Shown in pieces: positions 1 through 8,265 of a stretch of 64,000 nt of DNA. Location: positions 186,001 through 250,000 of the forward strand of contig NZ_JAILYH010000004.1 in NCBI RefSeq assembly GCF_019793435.1, in the 5' to 3' direction. The DNA comes from Rhizobium redzepovicii. GTDB lineage: Bacteria > Pseudomonadota > Alphaproteobacteria > Rhizobiales > Rhizobiaceae. Both the position numbers and the translations under genes were made by a program. Within the stretch, counting starts at the first letter, position 1, and each line of letters opens with the position of its first letter. The notes under the pieces were generated by a model, which saw only the letters and a program-made list of their open reading frames with translations, was not told the DNA's origin and did no database searches.

Positions 1-1
1 G

Positions 2-703
2 TTCGCCATCGCGACGATCTCGGCGATCCTGTTCCGCTCGGGTGCCGTGGCCGTCGTCGCGGGTTTCCTGTCCTGGGCATCCTTTGCTGTCTATCTCGAG
101 AATTACGACACGCATTGGATAGGGCTCGATCCCTGGATGGCGCCCGTCATGGCGGCGATCGTCATCGGGCTGGTGCGGTATACTGGCGCCGAGCGGGCCC
201 GCCATCTCGCCTATCTGCTGCTGATCGGCTGGCTTGCCTGGCTCTATACGCTTTACGAGGAGATCGCCGTGGCGCTTGCCTTCGCGATCGGCGGCATGGT
301 GGCTTTCGTCCTGACGGCGTTGCCTACCCGGTCTGTCGCCTCCCTGGTCCGGAGCGCCGGTGCGGCCCCGGCCTTCTACAGCTTCCTCGTCGCCGCGATC
401 GGCTTCCTGCTGCTGCATATCGAAATCGAGGACGGCTGGCGGCTGGTGGTGCTGGGCGTGGCGACGCTTGCCGCCTCGGTGCTGGCGATCGCTCTGCATG
501 GCCGGGACAACGGCGCGGTGCGTTATCTCGCTTATACGACCTTTGCCGCCGAGATGCTTTATCTCGCTTCCGTCACCGTTGGCTCGATCCTCGGCACGTC
601 GAGCCTCTTCCTGTTCTCCGGTCTCGTCGTCGCGCTGGTTGCCTGGATCGTCATTCGTCTTGAACGGCGCTTTTCGGCGAATGCACAGGGGGAGGGCGCA
701 TGA
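2..703 (+). CDS. DUF2157-type membrane protein, 5' end outside window
   Basis: The reading frame is open from base 2, so the gene is cut by the window edge; only the C-terminal 233 codons are seen. The product is almost entirely hydrophobic, with about seven or eight membrane segments separated by short charged loops, as in the C-terminal half of DUF2157 integral membrane proteins. It ends in an ATGA overlap with the next gene (700-703), so the two are translationally coupled. The pairing of a DUF2157 protein with a GDYXXLXY protein is what suggests the family. Function is unknown. An internal GTG at 47 could be mistaken for a start but the frame continues upstream of it. Confidence 0.75.
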   Translation, partial: FAIATISAILFRSGAVAVVAGFLSWASFAVYLENYDTHWIGLDPWMAPVMAAIVIGLVRYTGAERARHLAYLLLIGWLAWLYTLYEEIAVALAFAIGGMVAFVLTALPTRSVASLVRSAGAAPAFYSFLVAAIGFLLLHIEIEDGWRLVVLGVATLAASVLAIALHGRDNGAVRYLAYTTFAAEMLYLASVTVGSILGTSSLFLFSGLVVALVAWIVIRLERRFSANAQGEGA

Positions 704-1290
704 ACTCGCTGATGGCAAGGCTGCAATCCGGCAAGGGTTATCTGCTTTCGGCAATCATCGTCGCCGGCCTGCAGACCGTGATCCTCGGCACGATCATCCA
801 AAGCCGCGCGTCGATCCTCAACAATGGCGCTGAAGTGCTGCTGAAGACCGCGCCCGTCGACCCGCGCGATTTCCTGCGCGGTGATTATGTCGTCTTGAAC
901 TATGACATTTCCTCGGTGCCGGTGCAGACGGTCTCGGGCGGCATTCCGGCAGAACCCGGCGAGCGCACGTTATGGGTTCGGTTGAAGAAGCAGGAAGACG
1001 GTTTTTGGACGGTGATCGAATCGTCCTTTCACCAACTGCCGCCGCTGCCGGAAACCGTGATCCTGCGCAGCCAGCCCTTCTACAGCGGTGGACTTGCCGC
1101 CGGCGACAGCATCCGCGTCGAATACGGCATCGAGCGCTACTACGTTCCCGAAGGTCAGGGCAAGCCGATCGAGGAGGCCCGCAACGGCGGCAATGTCGCA
1201 ATCGCCGTGCGCGTCTCGCCGGCGGGAAGCGCGCAGATCCGCGGTCTTCTCGTTGACGGCAAGCCGGTTTACGACGAGCCGCTCTACTGA
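700..1290 (+). CDS. GDYXXLXY domain protein
   Basis: A 196-residue protein with one N-terminal membrane segment (about residues 14-34) and a soluble, probably periplasmic remainder. It carries the motif that names the family: GDYVVLNY at about residues 64-71, directly after the RDFLRG stretch. The start codon overlaps the stop of the upstream DUF2157 gene by four bases, so the two are one operon and are likely to act together in the envelope. The role of this family is not known. Length and motif fit the family well. Confidence 0.8.
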   Translation: MNSLMARLQSGKGYLLSAIIVAGLQTVILGTIIQSRASILNNGAEVLLKTAPVDPRDFLRGDYVVLNYDISSVPVQTVSGGIPAEPGERTLWVRLKKQEDGFWTVIESSFHQLPPLPETVILRSQPFYSGGLAAGDSIRVEYGIERYYVPEGQGKPIEEARNGGNVAIAVRVSPAGSAQIRGLLVDGKPVYDEPLY

Positions 1291-1359
1291 TCCGGCGGGT
1301 CGTCGGATGAGCGCGGTTTGCGGGCCGCAAATCCCTGTCATTTCCCGTTCATTTTTCCT

Positions 1360-1387
1360 TTGCCTCGACCAAATCGGGTGATATAGA
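1360..1387 (+). promoter_or_regulatory. Predicted promoter of tRNA-Leu
   Basis: A TTGCCT hexamer at 1360-1365 and TATAGA at 1382-1387 are separated by 16 bases and end 55 bases before the tRNA. This fits the housekeeping sigma-70 pattern. Seen by eye only. Confidence 0.45.
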
Positions 1388-1442
1388 GACGCCGCGCTCC
1401 GGAAGGCCTCATGCGCAGGCATAGGCATGCGGTTTTGTGAAC

Positions 1443-1527
<85 letters not shown>

Positions 1528-1701
1528 AGCTGTTTGCAGGCGGGAGATAGTCGTCCCGAATACCCGGAAGCGAGTGCCGTTCCCCTTTGGGTGGAATGAT
1601 ACAGGAATTGGGAAAAGCCACGCGCGGCACGCTGCCGGCGTCGTGCTCATTGAAACGAACGGCGTCTGGGCACGGCCGCCAGGACATGAAGGTAGGAAGA
1701 C

Positions 1702-3189
1702 ATGCAGGTTATCGAAACGCTCGCTGAAGGGCTGAAGCGCGAAATCAAGGTCGTTATCCCGGCCAAGGACATGCAAGACAAGATGAACGAGCGTCTTGCC
1801 GATGTGAAGGACAAGGTCCGCATCAACGGCTTCCGTCCGGGGAAGGTACCCGCTGCTCACCTGAAGAAGGTCTACGGCAAGTCGATCATGGCCGAACTCG
1901 TCAACGAGATCGTCCGCGAGCAGCCGTCCGCCATCCTCTCCAGCCGCGGCGAGAAGTCTGCCACGCAGCCGGAAATTGCCATGACCGAGGACAAGGACGA
2001 AGCCGACAAGATCCTCGCCGCCGAGCAGGATTTCGAATTCACGCTCTCCTATGAAGTGCTGCCGCCGATCGAGCTGAAGTCGGTCAAGGGCATCAAGGTC
2101 ACCCGCGAAGTCATCGACATCTCTGACGACGAAGTCACCGAGCAGGTCCTGAAGGTTGCCGAAAGCGCCCGCGCTTACGAGACCAAGACCGGCAAGGCTG
2201 CCAACGGCGACCGCATCACCATGGATTACGTCGGCAAGGTCGACGGCGAAGCCTTTGAAGGCGGCACCGACCAGGGCGCCGAGCTGGTGCTCGGCTCCGG
2301 CCGCTTCATTCCGGGCTTCGAAGACCAGCTTGTCGGCGTCAAGGCCGGCAACGAGAAGACCATTACCGTGACCTTCCCGGCCGACTATCCGGCCAAGAAC
2401 CTTGCCGGCAAGGAAGCCACCTTCGACGTATCGGTCAAGGATGTTGCAGCCCCCGGCGCCGTCGAGATCAATGACGAACTCGCCTCCAAGCTCGGCATCG
2501 AATCCGCCGATCGCCTGAAGGAGATCGTCCGTGGCCAGATCGAATCGCAGTACGGCTCGCTGACCCGCCAGAAGCTGAAGCGTCAGATCCTCGACCAGCT
2601 CGATGAGATGTACAAGTTCGAGACCCCGACCTCGCTCGTCGACGCCGAATATAACGGCATCTGGAGCCAGGTGAACAACGACCTCGCTCAATCAGGCAAG
2701 ACCTTCGAGGACGAAGAGACCACCGAAGAGAAGGCACGTGAGGAATACAAGACGCTTGCAGAGCGTCGCGTCCGCCTCGGCCTCGTTCTCTCCGAAATCG
2801 GTGAAAAGGCCGGCGTCGAAGTCACCGAAGACGAGATGCAGCGCGCCATCTACGATCAGCTGCGCCAGTATCCGGGCCAGGAAAAGCAGATCCTCGAATT
2901 CTTCCGCAGCCAGCCGGGCGCCGCAGCTTCGATCCGCGCGCCGATCTTCGAAGAGAAGGTCATCGATCATCTGCTGACCGAAATCGACGTCACCGACAAG
3001 AAGGTGACCAAGGAAGAACTGCTCGCCGAGGAAGAGGGCGAGGCGAAGGCTGAAACCAAGAAGGCCGCCCCGAAGAAGAAGGCTGCCGCCAAAGCTGAAG
3101 CTGCCGACGCCGGCGAAGGCGAAGAAGCCGCCGCTCCGAAGAAGAAGGCCGCTCCGAAGAAGAAGGCAGCCGACGAAAGCGCCGAATAA
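1702..3189 (+). CDS. tig: Trigger factor (ribosome-associated chaperone, PPIase)
   Basis: Trigger factor binds ribosomal protein L23 at the exit tunnel and shields nascent chains. Domains in order: N-terminal ribosome-binding domain (residues 1-145) with the signature GFRPGKVP at about 44-51; FKBP-type peptidyl-prolyl isomerase domain (about 155-245, [13 protein letters not shown]); C-terminal helical chaperone domain (about 250-440). After that comes a tail of about 45 residues made of Lys/Ala/Pro repeats ([12 protein letters not shown] and similar) with acidic patches, which makes the protein 495 residues against about 430 in E. coli. A GGTAGGAAG sequence precedes the ATG. A strong terminator follows, so the gene is probably monocistronic. 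Confidence 0.97.
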   Translation: MQVIETLAEGLKREIKVVIPAKDMQDKMNERLADVKDKVRINGFRPGKVPAAHLKKVYGKSIMAELVNEIVREQPSAILSSRGEKSATQPEIAMTEDKDEADKILAAEQDFEFTLSYEVLPPIELKSVKGIKVTREVIDISDDEVTEQVLKVAESARAYETKTGKAANGDRITMDYVGKVDGEAFEGGTDQGAELVLGSGRFIPGFEDQLVGVKAGNEKTITVTFPADYPAKNLAGKEATFDVSVKDVAAPGAVEINDELASKLGIESADRLKEIVRGQIESQYGSLTRQKLKRQILDQLDEMYKFETPTSLVDAEYNGIWSQVNNDLAQSGKTFEDEETTEEKAREEYKTLAERRVRLGLVLSEIGEKAGVEVTEDEMQRAIYDQLRQYPGQEKQILEFFRSQPGAAASIRAPIFEEKVIDHLLTEIDVTDKKVTKEELLAEEEGEAKAETKKAAPKKKAAAKAEAADAGEGEEAAAPKKKAAPKKKAADESAE

Positions 3190-3212
3190 TCGCTTCCCGG
3201 TTTTGATGTTTG

Positions 3213-3245
3213 AAGGCCCCGCCATCGTGCGGGGCCTTTTCTTTT
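3213..3245 (+). terminator. Rho-independent terminator of tig
   Basis: AAGGCCCCGC at 3213-3222 pairs with GCGGGGCCTT around a short CATCGT loop, followed by TTTCTTTT. It lies 23 bases after the tig stop codon. Confidence 0.9.
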
Positions 3246-3345
3246 ACGGAGCATCCGGCAGTCCCTCGTCTTCATCGGAAACAACAAATAGTTGCAATAA
3301 AGTATAATTCGGTGCAGATTTGCTGGTGGGTGGAGGGACCTGAAA

Positions 3346-3783
3346 GTGACCGCAAAGAACGACATGAAGAAGCTGGTAGAGGATATCTATGCTGTGCGTG
3401 GCCGCGGCGATATCGAGGGCACGCTGGCGCTGTTCGGGGAGGATTGTACCTTTCGGATGGCCGGCAATGCACGGATGTCGCCTCTTTCGACTGAATCCGG
3501 CGGGCCTGCCTTTCGTCAGGTGATAGAGCAGCTCATCACTGTCTGGGATCTATCCAAGATCAAGACAACCGGCATTTATGTGGACGAAGACGAGCATATG
3601 GTCTTCGCCCATCGCGAAGGTGAGGTCCGGCACATTCCATCGGGCGTGAGCTTCCATACGGAATTCGTCGACAAAATCCATTTCAAGGATGGGAAACCAG
3701 TCAAGATCGTCGAATTCGTCGACACGCTGCAAGTAGCTGAGATCATCCAGATAAACCAGGACGCTCAAACCTCAAGCCGCTAA
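3346..3783 (+). CDS. SnoaL-like / NTF2-fold protein
   Basis: A 145-residue protein with the layout of the SnoaL-like branch of the NTF2 fold: an N-terminal helix pair ending in RGDIEGTLALF, a FRMAGN strand, and a C-terminal pair of strands with FVDKIHFKDGKPVKIVEFVDT. Such proteins form a cone-shaped pocket and include isomerases, hydrolases and binding proteins, so the substrate cannot be named. The GTG at 3346 is chosen because GGAGGG (3332-3337) lies eight bases before it; the ATG at 3364 has no such site. It is convergent with the radical SAM gene, with a perfect palindrome between them. Confidence 0.75.
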   Translation: MTAKNDMKKLVEDIYAVRGRGDIEGTLALFGEDCTFRMAGNARMSPLSTESGGPAFRQVIEQLITVWDLSKIKTTGIYVDEDEHMVFAHREGEVRHIPSGVSFHTEFVDKIHFKDGKPVKIVEFVDTLQVAEIIQINQDAQTSSR

Positions 3784-3820
3784 AGCGCGTCGCATCAAAC
3801 TTGATTCATGCGACGCGCTT
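3783..3820. repeat. Palindromic element, copy 1 (also at 54991-55030)
   Basis: AAGCGCGTCGCAT (3783-3795) and its exact reverse complement (3808-3820) flank a 12-base loop. The same sequence, with longer arms, occurs at 54991-55030. Here it overlaps the stop codon of the SnoaL-like gene and sits between two convergent genes, so it may act as a two-way terminator, although the downstream T-run is poor. Confidence 0.8.
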
Positions 3821-3835
3821 CAGCGGAATTGCAAT

Positions 3836-5611
3836 TCAATGCGCGGTCCGTGTCAGCTCCGCGACTTTTCTCACATGGCTGACGGCAGCAGTGCCGCCTG
3901 CTGTTTTGGTGAAGAGGCTGAGTGTTTCTTCCTCATCGTCGGCGACCGGCGTCAGGGCCTGATCCATATAGGTCTTCGACTTCGCTTCCCTTGAAATCAG
4001 GAATGCCGAAATGGTCAGGCCGATGATGGTGCCGGCGAGCGAAGCGTGTTTTCTGAATGTTTCCCAGGCAAAGCGCGGCCAGAAGACCAGCGGATTTTCG
4101 CGCGGCAGGTCAGGGCGCCGCTCCGAAGGCGTCTTCAGGCGGAGGAGGCCGCTCTGCAGCGGATGCACGTTTTCCAGCGGCACGGTGGTTGCGAAGGAGA
4201 CGAGAACCTTGACAAGTCTTGCGAGCGGTACCCCGGTCGCCACGGCCCGGCGTAGCAGCGTCTTCATGTGATCAGGCGAATAATAGAGCGCCCAGGCCTC
4301 GTGGTAGATATCTTCCCACTCCTGCTTGCTCATCTTTGGATGCGCGGTGCAGACGTGTTCGACATCGTAGATGTTGAGATCGGCGTCCATCTCGACATTC
4401 TTCTTCCATAGGACCTGATGATCCTCGGAGCCGGGCAACGGCGTCAGGATGAAGAATTCGATGACATCGAGCGGCAGCTCTTCCTGGATGATTGCGATGT
4501 CGCGGCGGATCGATTCCGGCGTGTCGGCGGGGAAGCCCAGGATATAACCGGCGAGCGTCATGATGCCCTGCGCCTTCCAGGCGAGCAGCATCTTGCGATA
4601 TTCGGTGATCTTGTTCTGGTTCTTCTTGGCGGCCGTCAGATTGTCAGGATTGACGTTTTCGAGGCCGATGAAGACGCGGGTGACGCCGGCGCGCCGGGAT
4701 TTTTCGATGAAATTCGGTATCTTGTGGCAGAGCGTGTCGACCTGGATCATCAGACCGAGCGGAATGCCGTCCCGCTCCTTGAGCTCGATCAGCCGGTCGA
4801 AAATCGCTTCCCAATCCTTGTTGCGGGCGAAATTGTCGTCGGTGATGAAGAATTTGTGGATGCCCTGCGCCCAGTTCATCCGCACAAGCTTTTCGACGTC
4901 ATCGGCCGAGCGGAAGCGCGACTTGCGTCCTTGCACGTTGATGATGGTGCAGAACGAGCACTGATAGGGACAGCCGCGCCCGGCATCGAAGCTGGTGCTG
5001 AGCCCGAGCGTGCGCTGGATATTGTCCTTCGGCAGGAAGGGAACCGGCGTGCCGCCGATGCCGGGAAGGTCGTTCATGAAATTGTAGAGCGGCTTCAGCT
5101 CGCCGCCTGCGGCATCGCGCAGCACCATTTCCAGCCGGCCCTCGGCCTCGCCGGCGAACATCGAGATGCCCATATCGCGGCAGGCTTCGAGCCCGACCGC
5201 CTTGCCGTCCAGCATCGACAGGCAGCCGGAAACATGGAAGCCGCCGATCGAAACCTGCAGGCCGGCATCGCGGAAGGGCCGGGCAATATCGAGCGCACGT
5301 GGATACTGGTTGGTCTGGACGCCAACCAGCGCGATCATGCCGAAATTGTCGTGGCGCTTGAACTGTGCGAGTAGCCCGGCGAAGTCGATCCGCGTATTGG
5401 TCTCGTCGATCACGGTGATGTCGATCGCCGTATCGGGCCCGAGCACTTTGCGTTCCGCGCATTCGGCAGCGATGCCATAGAGAGCCGCGAGCGAATTGGA
5501 AGGGATCATCGCCCGCCACCAGCGGATGACATAGCCGTCGTCGTCATAATGCGACGGCTTGATCAGGATCAGCTGAAAACGTCGGCGTGCAGCTTCCAAG
5601 ACATGGGACAA
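3836..5611 (-). CDS. Radical SAM protein with N-terminal B12-binding-like domain
   Basis: The 591-residue product has an N-terminal Rossmann-like region of the B12-binding type (about 10-170, with an IGGFHVSG stretch), then a radical SAM domain. The [4Fe-4S]-binding motif is visible as GCPYQCSFC at about residues 214-222, i.e. CxxxCxxC. Further family features are FFITDDNFARN and GYILGFPADTPESI. The substrate is unknown. The start is a TTG at 5611; no better ATG lies near the N-terminal domain, and the Shine-Dalgarno site is weak. The gene stands alone with 150 bases of AT-richer sequence upstream. It could modify a lipid, a cofactor or a peptide; nothing nearby decides this. Confidence 0.85.
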   Translation of the reverse strand: MSHVLEAARRRFQLILIKPSHYDDDGYVIRWWRAMIPSNSLAALYGIAAECAERKVLGPDTAIDITVIDETNTRIDFAGLLAQFKRHDNFGMIALVGVQTNQYPRALDIARPFRDAGLQVSIGGFHVSGCLSMLDGKAVGLEACRDMGISMFAGEAEGRLEMVLRDAAGGELKPLYNFMNDLPGIGGTPVPFLPKDNIQRTLGLSTSFDAGRGCPYQCSFCTIINVQGRKSRFRSADDVEKLVRMNWAQGIHKFFITDDNFARNKDWEAIFDRLIELKERDGIPLGLMIQVDTLCHKIPNFIEKSRRAGVTRVFIGLENVNPDNLTAAKKNQNKITEYRKMLLAWKAQGIMTLAGYILGFPADTPESIRRDIAIIQEELPLDVIEFFILTPLPGSEDHQVLWKKNVEMDADLNIYDVEHVCTAHPKMSKQEWEDIYHEAWALYYSPDHMKTLLRRAVATGVPLARLVKVLVSFATTVPLENVHPLQSGLLRLKTPSERRPDLPRENPLVFWPRFAWETFRKHASLAGTIIGLTISAFLISREAKSKTYMDQALTPVADDEEETLSLFTKTAGGTAAVSHVRKVAELTRTAH

Positions 5612-5769
5612 GATTATCTATCTTTCTTCAGAAGCTTTTGCCGGAGGCAAAATGGCGTTGAATGCATCTATCAGGCATTGCGTATCAATACGATTCAGGC
5701 GGTCAAACTAAGGCGTAAAAAAAACGGCGCTGCACGCAAAACGCTTCTCGCAGCATATTCCTCAATATA

Positions 5770-6573
5770 CTACCCGATATCGAGCAGCAATGCGCGGTGG
5801 TCGGAGACCTCGGGCGCCTCGACCACCTCGAAACTGGCAATCCTCACCTCCGGTGTGACCAGCATGTAATCGGCAAAGCGGCCCTGCTTCAGATAGTAGG
5901 AGGTTCGCGTGTCTACAAGGCCGTTTCCGGTGACCAGCTCGGAAAGCCCGAGTCTGGCGAGAATCGTGAAAGTCTCGCTGTCGGGCAATATGTTGAAATC
6001 GCCGCAGATGACGAGCCCTTCGTTGCCGGGCCAGACCCGCTCGACAAGCGCAACCAGTGCGGCCGCCTGCTTCTCGCGGGCGGCCGTGTCGCCCTTGCCG
6101 GCCGGATCACGCAGGCCATGCATGTGGGCGATGGTCAGGCTGGAAGCGTGCTCATGGCTGAAGACGCGGATGCAATGGGCGTTCCGCGGCCGCGGATGTT
6201 CACCCCAGCCATTGGCGGAAAACCTGCCATGCACGAAGTCCAGCCCCTGGGCGATGACCGAATGCGATTTGCGCACGAAGGTCGCCAGCCCGAATTCGGC
6301 GGCAATGGCGCTATCGCCGTTAAACAGCTCACCTCTCGATGTCGGGCAGAAGAAGCCGTCGTGGCCGGGCAGGGCGGCGCCGATCTCTGCAAACAGATTG
6401 GCGCGCTGAGGCAGCTCCAGCTCCCCATCCCGATAGATCGACCATCCCTCATTCGCCCCCGGCGCCCGCAACACCTCCTGCAGGCACAGCACATCCGCAT
6501 CGGCCCGTCTCACATAGTCAATGAGGGCCTCGTGCAGCCTGCCGCCCCAGGCGTTCAGCGAAATGATGCGCAA
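5770..6573 (-). CDS. Endonuclease/exonuclease/phosphatase family protein
   Basis: A 267-residue single-domain protein of the DNase I-like metal-dependent phosphoesterase fold. The landmarks are in order: SLNAWG at the N-terminus, CLQEV (metal-binding Glu) at about 30-34, GDFNILPDS near 190, and SDHRALLLDIG at the C-terminus with the catalytic Asp-His pair. No signal peptide is seen, so it is probably cytoplasmic. Substrates in this family range from DNA to phosphoinositides and sphingomyelin, so a precise function cannot be given. It lies between the radical SAM gene and sthA, all on the minus strand. Confidence 0.85.
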   Translation of the reverse strand: MRIISLNAWGGRLHEALIDYVRRADADVLCLQEVLRAPGANEGWSIYRDGELELPQRANLFAEIGAALPGHDGFFCPTSRGELFNGDSAIAAEFGLATFVRKSHSVIAQGLDFVHGRFSANGWGEHPRPRNAHCIRVFSHEHASSLTIAHMHGLRDPAGKGDTAAREKQAAALVALVERVWPGNEGLVICGDFNILPDSETFTILARLGLSELVTGNGLVDTRTSYYLKQGRFADYMLVTPEVRIASFEVVEAPEVSDHRALLLDIG

Positions 6574-6633
6574 TAGCGTTCGGCTCCGTTTTGGCGGCCG
6601 GATCTAGACGAGCCCGCCGCTTATGAGACGCCC

Positions 6634-8043
6634 TCAGAGTTCCGACTTGATGTCGCCCATCCGGTTCCAGGCGTCGAGGCCGGCGATCTTGTAGGCTTCC
6701 GCAAGCGTCGGATAGTTGAAGGTGTTTTCGACGAAATATTCGACCGTGCCTTTGAGATTGAGCACCGCCTGGCCGATATGCACCAGCTCGGTGGCGCCTT
6801 CGCCGACGATATGCACGCCAAGCAGGCGGCGTGTCTTCAGCGAGAAGATCAACTTCAAAAGCCCGGTGTCGAGGCCCATGATATGACCGCGCGAGGTTTC
6901 ACGGAAACGAGCGATGCCGCATTCGTAGGGAATGCCGCGCTCCTTCATCTCCTCTTCGGTCAGACCGCAGGTGGAAATTTCCGGCACGGCATAGATGCCG
7001 TAGGGGAAATATTTCGGCGGCTCCTTGGCAACCGCGCCGATCGCGACGCGGGCGGCGATGCGACCCTGTTCCATCGAGGTCGAGGCAAGGCTCGGAAAGC
7101 CGACAACGTCGCCGGCGGCATAGACGTTGGCAACCGATGTCTGGAATGTTTCCGGATTGACCTTGAGGCGGCCGCGGCTGTCGGCTTCGAGGCCGATCGC
7201 CGGAAGGTTCAGCGCGTCGGTTGCGCCCATGCGGCCGGCGGCAAACAGCACCATATCCGTTGTCAGGCGCCGGCCGCTGTCGAGTGTCAGCTCGACCTTG
7301 CCGCCCTCAAGCGTCTCCACCTTGTCGGCCTTCTGGCCAAGCAGCAGCTTCATGTTGCGGTCGCGCAGCTGATAGGTGAAGTCCTCGACGATTTCCTTGT
7401 CGATGAAGTCGAGCATCGTCGCCTTAGGGTCGATGACGGTGACGGCCGTGTCGAGCGCGCTGAAGATCGTCGCATATTCGATGCCGATGACGCCGGCGCC
7501 GATGACGACCATCGAGCGCGGCAATTCCTGGATATCGAGCAACTCGTCGCTGTCGAGAACGGTCTTGCCGTCGAAGGGGATGTAATCCGGACGGAACGGC
7601 TTTGTGCCGACGGCAAGCAGCACGCTGGCGGCGGTGACCTGGGTGATCTCGCCGTCATCCTTGATCACCTGCAGCGTCGACGCATTGATAAAGCTCGCCT
7701 TGCCGCGAATATGCTGCACGCGGTTGCGGGCAAACTGATGTTCCAGCACCTCGACCTCGTGATTGAGCGTGATCAGCAGGCGGCGGCGCAGATCATCCGC
7801 ACTGATCTCCTCCTTGACGCGGTAAGACCGGCCGTAGAAGCCGCGTTCGCGCCAGCCTGAAAGATTGAGGGCGGTCTCGCGCAACGTTTTGGAGGGGATG
7901 GTGCCGGTATGCACGGAGACGCCGCCGACGCGTTTGCCCTGCTCGATGACAAGCACTTTCTTGCCGAGTTTCGCAGCCTGGATCGCGCCGCGGCGCCCTG
8001 CGGGACCGCTGCCCACCACAACAAGATCGTACTGAAGCATCAT
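6634..8043 (-). CDS. sthA: Soluble pyridine nucleotide transhydrogenase SthA
   Basis: SthA (Si-specific NAD(P)+ transhydrogenase) is an FAD flavoprotein that moves hydride between NADPH and NAD+. The 469-residue product has the two-dinucleotide-domain layout of the lipoamide dehydrogenase family: GSGPAG at about 11-16, the inner NAD-binding GAGVIGIE near 180, AAGRMG and YAAGDVVG. Where true disulfide reductases have the CxxxxC pair, this one has HTGTIPSKT, which is the SthA signature and separates it from Lpd. In the ancestral order its upstream neighbour was probably radC; now the remnant of radC and the island lie there. Confidence 0.93.
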   Translation of the reverse strand: MMLQYDLVVVGSGPAGRRGAIQAAKLGKKVLVIEQGKRVGGVSVHTGTIPSKTLRETALNLSGWRERGFYGRSYRVKEEISADDLRRRLLITLNHEVEVLEHQFARNRVQHIRGKASFINASTLQVIKDDGEITQVTAASVLLAVGTKPFRPDYIPFDGKTVLDSDELLDIQELPRSMVVIGAGVIGIEYATIFSALDTAVTVIDPKATMLDFIDKEIVEDFTYQLRDRNMKLLLGQKADKVETLEGGKVELTLDSGRRLTTDMVLFAAGRMGATDALNLPAIGLEADSRGRLKVNPETFQTSVANVYAAGDVVGFPSLASTSMEQGRIAARVAIGAVAKEPPKYFPYGIYAVPEISTCGLTEEEMKERGIPYECGIARFRETSRGHIMGLDTGLLKLIFSLKTRRLLGVHIVGEGATELVHIGQAVLNLKGTVEYFVENTFNYPTLAEAYKIAGLDAWNRMGDIKSEL

Positions 8044-8130
8044 CTGGCCCCGGATTGGAAAGGAATCATTGCGCCGCGAAATGTCGCCCCTCTATCGGTA
8101 GCCGGTCAATGTTACAGATTGTTTTACGAG

Positions 8131-8247
8131 CGTCGATTCAAGCCCGCCTGTGCTTTTCAGATCAGCTTCAGCCCCTTCAGGCTGACATGGCCATCCCCGC
8201 CGATGATGCCGTCGTCGTGGACGGGGATACCGGAGCGCCTTGGCCGC
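8131..8247 (-). pseudogene. Remnant of the 3' end of radC (left boundary repeat of the island)
   Basis: This stretch matches the 3' end of intact radC (22036-22161) at roughly 90 percent over 8149-8247, with looser matches back to 8131. Read on the minus strand it encodes [12 protein letters not shown] and a stop at 8157-8159, exactly the C-terminus of RadC. An extra T, an indel near 8230 and several substitutions show decay. The match stops at 8247, 19 bases before the stop codon of the first island gene. It is a direct repeat with respect to the right copy, so it is read as a boundary of inserted DNA. Confidence 0.85.
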
Positions 8248-8265
8248 GTTGACGGGCTTGAATGG

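Noticed and set aside
6778..7860. A 360-codon open frame on the plus strand
   Set aside because: Antisense to sthA.
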